Assembly: GCA_016218005.1 (NCBI GenBank)
Contig: JACRFF010000026.1
Coordinates: 1 to 6,907 of the forward strand
DNA: 6,907 nt
Reading direction: 5' to 3'
Source: Ignavibacteriales bacterium
Lineage (GTDB): Bacteria > Bacteroidota > Ignavibacteria > UBA10030
In this document: piece by piece, positions 1 through 5,987 of the stretch
Position numbering within the stretch: the stretch's first letter is position 1
Layout: every line of letters begins with the position of its first letter
Position numbers and translations under genes: made by a program
The notes under the pieces: model-generated
The model's database searches: none
Told to the model about the DNA's origin: nothing
Seen by the model: the letters and a program-made list of their open reading frames with translations, nothing else

Positions 1-477
1 AAATAGTGAATCGGCCATCCTCCAGCTATCGATGGCAAGCTGGGCAACCTCGGTAAACGTCGTGCTCGTCGATGGCGGCGAATAATCCGACATTGATTTG
101 GGGAGCGAAACAACGCGGTTCAACACGGTGCCCGAGACGATGAGTTTCCCGTTGGAAACTTTTCGGAAATAGTTGCGAACGAACTCGAACTTCTTCTGGA
201 AATAAATGGCATCGTGCGGCGGCGGATCCAGATTACCGGAAAGCGGTCGAAGAAGAAACTTGCCGCTGTCGGAGGTGCGAGACTCATTGTCTGCAACAAA
301 GTCAACCATGATAGCGAGCAAGCGCAGTGTGTCAGAAACGGCGGCAATGGCGCTTGCATTGTTGCTCAGAGCCGATTGATGCGAGCGCATCGGTACGATC
401 TTGCGCGTTCCGCTTCCGGCGGATGCTTCCACGGTTGCGCTCAAAAGAATCAACAGTATGCCGAAGCGTATCATCAT
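1..477 (-). CDS. Putative secreted M6-like metalloprotease, N-terminal part only (159 codons; cut by window edge)
   Basis: This frame stays open from the ATG at 477 to the left edge with no stop. The product begins MMIRFGILLILLSATVEASA, a signal peptide with likely cleavage near residue 20, so it is exported through Sec. The mature part contains DTLRLLAIMVDFVADNE (about 49-65), then DPPPHDAIYFQKKFEFVRNYFRKVSNGKL (about 85-113, given here only as landmarks DPPPHD and YFRKVSNGKL), then LPKSMSDYSP. This order resembles the start of M6-family (immune-inhibitor-A-like) secreted proteases found in Ignavibacteria-like genomes, many with a T9SS C-terminal domain. The zinc motif HExxH and any sorting domain would lie outside the window, so catalysis and cargo status are unproven. 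A second ATG directly follows the first; the Shine-Dalgarno spacing favours the first. It starts 49 bases after the porV stop, so it is probably cotranscribed with porU and porV. The family call is from recalled similarity only. Confidence 0.6.
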   Translation of the reverse strand, partial: MMIRFGILLILLSATVEASAGSGTRKIVPMRSHQSALSNNASAIAAVSDTLRLLAIMVDFVADNESRTSDSGKFLLRPLSGNLDPPPHDAIYFQKKFEFVRNYFRKVSNGKLIVSGTVLNRVVSLPKSMSDYSPPSTSTTFTEVAQLAIDSWRMADSLF

Positions 478-485
478 GAACAGCA

Positions 486-490
486 CTCCA
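486..490 (-). promoter_or_regulatory. Ribosome binding site of the M6-like gene
   Basis: TGGAG on the minus strand lies 8 bases before the ATG at 477. It supports that start and argues for independent translation initiation within the polycistronic message. Confidence 0.6.
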
Positions 491-526
491 CGGGCAGGTC
501 AAGAATTGCAGGGACGAAGAACGCGG

Positions 527-1642
527 TCAGGGATTGTCTCCTCCCCAATTGATCGAGAGCGAGAACCGAAGTGTGTTTCCCAATGGATGCTGCTCCTCGA
601 AGGCGTTGATGTAACTGAAATCGAATCCATAAATGTCAAACCGAATCCCAGCGCCAAAGGTCATGAACTTCCGGTTGCCTGTCCGAGGATCTTCGTAGAA
701 AAATCCTGCCCGCATGGCGATCAGCCTCGGCGAACCATACCAATACTCTAATCCCATCCCCGTAACGAATTGCCGCATCTGCTCACTGAACGAACTGCCC
801 GTCCACGTGCTGAAGAACGCTTTGTAGAATTCATCCGAGCCGCCAGCGGTATCCTTCTTCACCAACAGTCGGCTGACATCCAGATTGAACGTCATATTGT
901 TGAATTCGCTTTCCAGAAATTGGTAGGCAAAACCAAGCCGAAGATTCATCGGCAGTGGATCGGCTTGGGCTTTGTCGATGTAAGCAAGCTTGGGACCGAC
1001 ATTGGAAAGGTTGAAGCCCAAGCTCAAGCGCGAACCAAGTTCGACATCAGTAAAAGGGATGAACGCATTGCGCGGCTTGTAGAGCATCCCAACATCAAAA
1101 CTGAATCCTGTGGCAACGCCGCGCCCTTGTTCCTGCGCCGCTCCGAACGGCGCCAGGTCGCTGTGAATCAGCCGCACATTGACGCCAAGGCCGAGGTTTT
1201 CCGAAACTTTCGTGGAGTATCCAACAGCCAATGCGTATTCGTAGGCTTTGAATTTCCCCAGAGACTGCGGGCTGTCAAGTGTTCGGTCGAATTCGCCAAG
1301 GTTCAGATACGTTGCGCTCACAGCCATCACGCCGTCAAGTTCTTCCACCGGCTGCTTGTACACTATGTGCGCAATCCAGAGGTCGGGAAAATTGAACGCA
1401 GGCAGCCAGTTCGCGTGCGTTAGGCTTAGTTCCGACCCTCGTTGGAATGCATAGCCGGCGGGATTCCAATAGATGGCCCACGCGTCATCCGCAAGCGCAA
1501 CGCCCGATTCGCCAAGGGCACTTGCGCGGGAGTTGGGTGCAATCAACAAAAAGGGGACTGCCGTTGTCGTTACTTGCGACAAGGCATGCTCAACAACGCC
1601 AAGAACCGCAACGGCACTCCAAACAGCAAACATCTTCTTCAT
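527..1642 (-). CDS. porV: Type IX secretion system outer-membrane protein PorV (LptO)
   Basis: The 371-residue product is an outer-membrane beta-barrel of the PorV/PorQ (FadL-like) family. In the T9SS, PorV collects cargo by its C-terminal domain at the translocon and delivers it to the PorU sortase; it belongs to the PorU-PorV-PorQ-PorZ attachment complex. A signal peptide occupies residues 1-22, with cleavage after ALS. The family signature follows at about 30-63: PFLLIAPNSRASALGESG, then DDAWAIYWNPAG. The rest is alternating amphipathic strands with aromatic girdles, ending in HPLGNTLRFSLSINW, the characteristic PorV C-terminus and last strand. The length is normal for the family. The ATG at 1642 is set by AAGGAG seven bases upstream and by the signal peptide. 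The gene lies 78 bases after the porU stop, with no terminator between them. In Porphyromonas gingivalis porU and porV are also adjacent. PorQ is the main alternative, but the PNSRASALGE motif and the neighbour favour PorV. Confidence 0.92.
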   Translation of the reverse strand: MKKMFAVWSAVAVLGVVEHALSQVTTTAVPFLLIAPNSRASALGESGVALADDAWAIYWNPAGYAFQRGSELSLTHANWLPAFNFPDLWIAHIVYKQPVEELDGVMAVSATYLNLGEFDRTLDSPQSLGKFKAYEYALAVGYSTKVSENLGLGVNVRLIHSDLAPFGAAQEQGRGVATGFSFDVGMLYKPRNAFIPFTDVELGSRLSLGFNLSNVGPKLAYIDKAQADPLPMNLRLGFAYQFLESEFNNMTFNLDVSRLLVKKDTAGGSDEFYKAFFSTWTGSSFSEQMRQFVTGMGLEYWYGSPRLIAMRAGFFYEDPRTGNRKFMTFGAGIRFDIYGFDFSYINAFEEQHPLGNTLRFSLSINWGGDNP

Positions 1643-1649
1643 ACGAACG

Positions 1650-1655
1650 CTCCTT
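1650..1655 (-). promoter_or_regulatory. Ribosome binding site of porV
   Basis: A complete AAGGAG on the minus strand sits 7 bases before the porV ATG. It is much stronger than anything upstream of porU, which suggests PorV can be translated more efficiently than PorU from the shared message. Confidence 0.75.
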
Positions 1656-1720
1656 CAATGCAAATCTACTTTGATAATGTTAGTTCATTTTGTCAAGAGT
1701 TTCAATTTTTGTCGCAACTG

Positions 1721-4700
1721 CTATCTCACCACTGCTAACTTACCCGTTGCTTCTTTCGTTATCAGTTGGTCGGCCGAGTGCGTGGTAATTCGGTAGAAAT
1801 AGACTCCGTTCGCCACCTCGCTGCCGTCGCGATCTCGTCCCTCCCACGGAATTTGGACGAAGCGGTCGCTGACCGACGCAAACGTTTGCTTGTAGATAAG
1901 GCGGCCCGCGACGGTGTAGATTTTTAGTTCAACATCGATGGGCGCTGTGCTCGTGCGTTGAAACGTTATGTGCGTTTGACGAGAAAAGGGATTCGGAAAG
2001 TTCATCACGTTGAGCGGTGTGTCGTCCCCATCGGTGCGAACGACAAAGAACAGTTCTTCTGACGCAGAATTGTTTCTCGTATCCCACGCTTTCACGCGAA
2101 CGGTATTTCGCCCTTCGGGCAAATTCGACATCGGGTAGGAAACCGAACCTTGCTGGTATGTGTCGAGATTGCTTCTATAGTAATCCGTCAAGTCGAAACT
2201 CTTGCCTGTGCTGGTGAGTGTTGCTTCCAACTTGTGGCCAATTCCCACCGAAGACGTGTTGATGCCGTTCTCATCAGCCAGATCGACTAACAACGTTGCA
2301 TCCTTCGGTATTACGTCTCCCCATTTGAAGCCGCGGTCGTTGAGATAGAGTTGAAGCTTAGGACCTGTCGTATCGACGGCGGCAAGAGAATCTGTACCTC
2401 GGATCAAAACACTATCGGTCGTGCCGAGAACGTCGATGCGGCTGGAGGCATCGGCGGCATAGAATGACAAGCGGGAGCGGTTTCCAAAACTCACATCTTT
2501 AGGAATCGGAAAGCTCGCGCTGAACACTCCGCTGCCTACGGACACCTGCCCCCGATACAGCAAACTGCCGTTCGCGACATAACTGAATCCCCAACCCGGA
2601 ATGGCAACCATGCGGTACGCATCCATAAGTTCCAGTGTACCGGTGCCGTTGAAATTCGCCCAGACCGAACCATCCTGGCGGCGCACAGTGCCTTTCGCCT
2701 TCCCCCGTCCCAAGGATTTCAGGATGGCCGCTTGTGCTGTTGAAGAACCATTGAGTGAATCAATTTTCGCGACGCCTGCCGGAAAACTCAGCCGCAGCGT
2801 CGGATCGGCGAGCAAATGGTACTTAATGTCGTTCAGACTATTGTAGCGCTGCTTGGCGAGGTACATTGCATCGCCGAGACGCGCAACAGGTTGCTGGGGA
2901 TAATTACGAAAAAGATTGTCGTAGAATTCGTTATTGAGAATGGCGTTGAGCGTTGAGACGACCGTCCGCGATGCAGTCACTTCACCGATACCGCCGTTTT
3001 CCTTGGCAATCAAAATCTCGCCTGCGCTTTGATCATTCGGATTATCGTATTGGCCAAAATTACAAGTTGCACCGACGCAAAAAGTAAGACGGTCGGCGTT
3101 CTTCAGTTGAGGCAGACTCTCTTCCTTCGTGAAGATCGCCTCGTGCGCCCACAGCCGCGTATTGCCGTGCCCGATGTAATTGATAATGACCGACCCACGA
3201 TTGATGGCTTGGATGATTGCTTCATTGGCGCTGGGTTTGCGCCGACCCGTTGCAGCGTTGATGGTGGGATATTCAGCCGTGTAAATTTTATTGCGATTGA
3301 TGATGGGCGGCGTATGGTTTTCAGCCAAGTCTTCCGTTTGAAATGTATGCTGTCGTTCCGATCCGTCCGGAACGGAAAGCGTCGCATAGTCATCGTCGGC
3401 AACGAACGTAACCACGTTGCGCCACGAATCCAACACGGAACTCGTTTCGTACGCAATGATCTTGTCGACCACCGTCTTAGCTTCTTGTGCCGAGCGAGCC
3501 GGCAACCGGCCAAGCGCCATGGAAACGTGCGTTTGGTCGTTCGGATTCAAGAAAACAAAATGGTCGTCGCTCGTGTACGAGTCATATTGGAAATTAGATT
3601 CCACCGATTGATAGGAAGGGACATAATTCCTTGCCGACGAGACGATATTTTTGTAGTCGAAATGGCCGTTGCCAAACAGCAAGACGTACTGCCGGCGTTG
3701 AGACCAATTCTGCTGAGCAAACCGCAAAAAATCTCGGAGCGCCATGGGGTCTTGCTGGCCGCTCGAAAACTCGTTATAGATATTCTCGACGTCAACAACG
3801 ACCGTCTTCAAGGAATCTCGGCTTTCGCGGTGTGCCTTCAATCGGTTCGCATCAGAAAGAAATTCCTTTGGCGATATGATAATGAAATCTGCGACCTGAC
3901 TCGTTCCGTGAAGATTGGAATTGCTTACTTTCGCAGCGCCGCTGGGAGACTTCAACGCCTTTGTACCCACTGCCGCATACTGCCGTACACTGCCTTGTGT
4001 CGCACTCGCCTGAAATATTCTTGTCGAACCGTTGCTCATGGGCGTGCGCACCTGGGTCACAAGTTTCACCGAGTCGTGTTTGGTCACATCGAACACATAG
4101 ACTTGATCGCTTGGGAGATTTCCAACCGTATATTCGACGATTGCCGAGGTATCGGGTGAACTAAAGAGCAATTGATCACCCACCGCAGAAAATTCGCGCC
4201 GGTAGTGAATTTCAAAATAATCCAGCCAGCCGATACTTTCTGTTGTGGCGGTAACAAACCGGAATTTCAACACGCTTCGATTTCCCGATAGCGCCGGCGT
4301 CGAACGTACGCTGACTTCGCCGGTTTCATAGGCATAATCGAAAAAATTATCCGCGCCGCTCACATCAACGGTGTACGTGGGAATTGCGTTTCCTACCAAT
4401 TGGTCATTGTCGGTAACGCGGAACGAATCAACCGAAGCAGATCGAGTCAGAAACCAAAACCGATACAGCAGAGACTTCCCGGCCACCAATCCATCAAGCA
4501 TATTCGTATATGTTTTCGTGTTGTCGGTGATATCGAAGGACGTTCCGACCCACCGCCGACCCGAATCGATGAGGTTGTATTGTTCCTGCTCAAAAAATAA
4601 TTTTTCTTGAAAATCGCTCGGTGTGTATGCCGAAGTTGAGTTGAGCGACGCAATGCTATCCATTCTCCTGCCGTTGGTAGCTCCTCCAAAGCTCAGGAAG

Positions 4701-5668
4701 TAGTAGTTCTTTTCCGTGTAGGGGTGAAGATAATGACGAAACGATTTTGCATTGGCGTCATACCGCCATCCTCTTGCCCCTTTACCGTAGAAGAGAACAA
4801 AGTCGCCGTCATCGAATTGCCCATTGCCGTTAGCGTCGAGGGTGTGCCGTGGGATTTCGGTGAGTCCGTTCGGACGATACGCATTGAGGTCTTCCGGCAA
4901 TGCTTCGCCGCCGTTACCAAACAAACGGATGGAATTGATGTTGCCAATGGAACTGAGTGAAATTCCTAGCCCCAGAAAAAACTTGGCGTCGAGAGCATAG
5001 ACCCCCGTTTCTACTACTTCAAACCGATACCATACCCCGGTTGCTAAAGGAGAATCCGAGCTTGCTTTTCGCAACAATTGAGGAGTCGTGGCCGAGGTTC
5101 GTTCACGTTCGCCGCGCAACAGCGTGGAGACCCGATCACCCCCCTGCAAAACTGCATCGTGAGTGATCTGGAGGCGAATGCGGCGGTATGCTTTGGCCGA
5201 ATTGCTCTGCACCTGATATTGGATAGGCCTGAATGTAAGAATAGCCGCATAGGCCTTTCCGCGCGGGACAAGGCTTGTTACCTGAACGATTTGATCATCA
5301 GCTCCTGAACTGGCGTCATATGCACGCAATCTCGCAAGATCAGCCGAGGGTCGATCGGGCACGATTGAATCGAAAACTTTCGATTCCCCTTCGAGTATCT
5401 GAAGAGAATAGCGACCGCTTGGCAGGAGGAGCGGGATTCGTTCAACCGGAATCAGATAACCTGCCCGATCGGAATTCTCCCATCCAAACAATGCACCGCG
5501 GATAGAATTCATCTCCGCGTCCATCTTTACAACTTGGAATTTGGGTGTGTACTCTATGATGATGGACGTGCCAGTTTCATCGACAACATGTATGTCTGAA
5601 TTCCACTGGCTTGACGCCGGCATGGGAATGAAGAACAAGATGAGCGAATATGTGGCAATGGTTCGCAT
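1721..5668 (-). CDS. porU: Type IX secretion system sortase PorU (C25 gingipain-family peptidase)
   Basis: The 1315-residue product is the T9SS surface sortase, which cleaves the C-terminal signal of cargo and links cargo to the surface glycolipid. Residues 1-20 are a signal peptide ending ASS. A long beta-rich N-terminal region includes an acidic loop DANGNGQFDDGD (278-289) that resembles a calcium-binding loop. The C25 peptidase domain spans about 592-963: FGNGHFDYKN (665-674), ALGRLPARSAQEAK, the catalytic His834 in IGHGNT (codon 3167-3169), and the catalytic Cys869 in GATCNFG (codon 3062-3064). The His-Cys spacing of 35 is close to that of gingipains. Ig-like beta regions follow, then a FlgD-like sorting domain (about 1218-1315) with NFPNPF, WEGRDRDG and GVYFYRI. 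The ATG at 5668 is chosen because the in-frame TTG at 5677 lies inside the U tract of the upstream terminator and would add MLS before a complete signal peptide. No Shine-Dalgarno is visible. First gene of the porU-porV-protease cluster. Confidence 0.93.
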   Translation of the reverse strand: MRTIATYSLILFFIPMPASSQWNSDIHVVDETGTSIIIEYTPKFQVVKMDAEMNSIRGALFGWENSDRAGYLIPVERIPLLLPSGRYSLQILEGESKVFDSIVPDRPSADLARLRAYDASSGADDQIVQVTSLVPRGKAYAAILTFRPIQYQVQSNSAKAYRRIRLQITHDAVLQGGDRVSTLLRGERERTSATTPQLLRKASSDSPLATGVWYRFEVVETGVYALDAKFFLGLGISLSSIGNINSIRLFGNGGEALPEDLNAYRPNGLTEIPRHTLDANGNGQFDDGDFVLFYGKGARGWRYDANAKSFRHYLHPYTEKNYYFLSFGGATNGRRMDSIASLNSTSAYTPSDFQEKLFFEQEQYNLIDSGRRWVGTSFDITDNTKTYTNMLDGLVAGKSLLYRFWFLTRSASVDSFRVTDNDQLVGNAIPTYTVDVSGADNFFDYAYETGEVSVRSTPALSGNRSVLKFRFVTATTESIGWLDYFEIHYRREFSAVGDQLLFSSPDTSAIVEYTVGNLPSDQVYVFDVTKHDSVKLVTQVRTPMSNGSTRIFQASATQGSVRQYAAVGTKALKSPSGAAKVSNSNLHGTSQVADFIIISPKEFLSDANRLKAHRESRDSLKTVVVDVENIYNEFSSGQQDPMALRDFLRFAQQNWSQRRQYVLLFGNGHFDYKNIVSSARNYVPSYQSVESNFQYDSYTSDDHFVFLNPNDQTHVSMALGRLPARSAQEAKTVVDKIIAYETSSVLDSWRNVVTFVADDDYATLSVPDGSERQHTFQTEDLAENHTPPIINRNKIYTAEYPTINAATGRRKPSANEAIIQAINRGSVIINYIGHGNTRLWAHEAIFTKEESLPQLKNADRLTFCVGATCNFGQYDNPNDQSAGEILIAKENGGIGEVTASRTVVSTLNAILNNEFYDNLFRNYPQQPVARLGDAMYLAKQRYNSLNDIKYHLLADPTLRLSFPAGVAKIDSLNGSSTAQAAILKSLGRGKAKGTVRRQDGSVWANFNGTGTLELMDAYRMVAIPGWGFSYVANGSLLYRGQVSVGSGVFSASFPIPKDVSFGNRSRLSFYAADASSRIDVLGTTDSVLIRGTDSLAAVDTTGPKLQLYLNDRGFKWGDVIPKDATLLVDLADENGINTSSVGIGHKLEATLTSTGKSFDLTDYYRSNLDTYQQGSVSYPMSNLPEGRNTVRVKAWDTRNNSASEELFFVVRTDGDDTPLNVMNFPNPFSRQTHITFQRTSTAPIDVELKIYTVAGRLIYKQTFASVSDRFVQIPWEGRDRDGSEVANGVYFYRITTHSADQLITKEATGKLAVVR

Positions 5669-5675
5669 TGATAGC

Positions 5676-5714
5676 AAAAAAAAAGCCGAATGAGCTAGCC
5701 CGTCTCATTCGGCT
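5676..5714 (-). terminator. Intrinsic terminator directly before porU (candidate attenuator)
   Basis: On the minus strand a perfect 11-bp stem pairs 5704-5714 (AGCCGAATGAG) with 5684-5694 (CTCATTCGGCT) around a 9-base loop. A run of U follows at 5684-5676. The plus strand has no U tract after the hairpin, so it acts only toward porU. It ends 7 bases before the porU ATG, and no minus-strand gene lies between it and the divergent glgA. It therefore either ends a small RNA or attenuates the porU message. The hairpin and U tract are seen directly; termination is inferred. Confidence 0.85.
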
Positions 5715-5842
5715 GAAGAGGTATCGAATTCTGCCGACGCGACAAAGGCTTGATTGAACTTCATCCTGATTCCGAAACTGCGTGTTTCATCAGGAACAAA
5801 CCTTTATCAACAATCGATAGCCTTCGATACTCCTTTCGTTCT
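5676..5842 (-). ncRNA. Candidate structured leader RNA or small RNA upstream of porU (class not recognised)
   Basis: The minus-strand transcript expected from the promoter at 5847-5877 folds into a rod. The closing helix P1 pairs 5823-5835 with 5716-5728: 13 bp with one G-U and one A-C mismatch. Inside it, 5801-5808 pairs with 5741-5748 (8 bp, one G-U), 5789-5795 pairs with 5764-5770 (7 bp), and 5784-5788 pairs with 5774-5778 around an ACGCA loop, with a GGA bulge. Both wobble pairs work only as minus-strand RNA; on the plus strand they would be A-C mismatches. One base after P1 the intrinsic terminator begins. I compared it from memory with TPP, cobalamin, c-di-GMP, glycine, lysine and SRP RNA motifs and found no match. 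The rod with a large inner loop is faintly like 6S RNA but short. It could be a riboswitch-like attenuator of porU or a separate small RNA. The 5' end is estimated from the promoter. Confidence 0.55.
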
Positions 5843-5846
5843 GATG

Positions 5847-5877
5847 TAAACTTAACGATTACCCTTTCGAGAGTCAA
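5847..5877 (-). promoter_or_regulatory. Promoter for the porU leader RNA / porU operon
   Basis: On the minus strand TTGACT (5877-5872) is followed after 17 bases by TAAGTTTA (5854-5847). It fits the Bacteroidota pattern TTG-N20-TAnnTTTG at all fixed positions but the last. A start near 5841-5843 would place the first transcribed bases just ahead of helix P1. It is the only convincing minus-strand promoter I see upstream of porU. Confidence 0.5.
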
Positions 5878-5895
5878 GTTTGTACATGTGATGCG

Positions 5896-5936
5896 GTTCA
5901 GATTGTGCGAATCTTAATTTCAATTGCAGTTCAGAT
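5896..5936. repeat. Direct repeat GTTCAGAT, possible operator pair in the divergent control region
   Basis: GTTCAGAT occurs at 5896-5903 and 5929-5936, 33 bases start to start, close to three helical turns. The first copy lies between the two -35 elements and the second inside the spacer of the glgA promoter. A small inverted repeat AGATT-N5-AATCT (5900-5914) overlaps the first copy. This could bind a regulator on one face of the helix, but 8-base repeats also arise by chance in A+T-rich DNA. Confidence 0.25.
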
Positions 5937-5954
5937 GATTTTTGAATATCTTTG
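5924..5954 (+). promoter_or_regulatory. Promoter of glgA
   Basis: TTGCAG (5924-5929) and TATCTTTG (5947-5954) are separated by 17 bases, giving TTG-N20-TAnnTTTG, a perfect fit to the Bacteroidota housekeeping -7 element. The start is expected near 5959-5961, leaving a leader of roughly 28 bases before the glgA ATG. Confidence 0.6.
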
Positions 5955-5987
5955 CTTATCTGATTTTGTTTTTCTACTAAAACCAGA

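Noticed and set aside
770..1423. A 217-codon open frame on the plus strand
   Set aside because: It is antisense to porV, whose protein signature is unmistakable; no family features are seen in this frame.
1661..1696. Possible internal promoter before porV (TTGACA at 1696-1691 and TAGATTTG at 1668-1661, minus strand)
   Set aside because: Each element matches well, but the 22-base gap is too long, and the expected start would fall inside or next to the porV ribosome binding site.
3029..4159. A 376-codon open frame on the plus strand
   Set aside because: It lies wholly antisense to the C25 region of porU, has no recognisable domain, is rich in Arg/His/Cys as shadow frames are, and lacks a convincing ribosome binding site.
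5669..5677. TTG at 5677 as the porU start
   Set aside because: It is formed from the end of the terminator U tract and only adds three residues before a complete signal peptide that begins at the ATG at 5668.
5684..5714. The 5684-5714 hairpin as a bidirectional terminator
   Set aside because: On the plus strand the stem is followed by GAAGAGG, not a U tract, and no plus-strand gene ends here.
5676..5842. 6S RNA, SRP RNA or a known riboswitch as the identity of the leader RNA
   Set aside because: The length is short for 6S RNA, and the apical motifs of SRP RNA and the common riboswitch cores were not found by eye; without a covariance search no name is justified.
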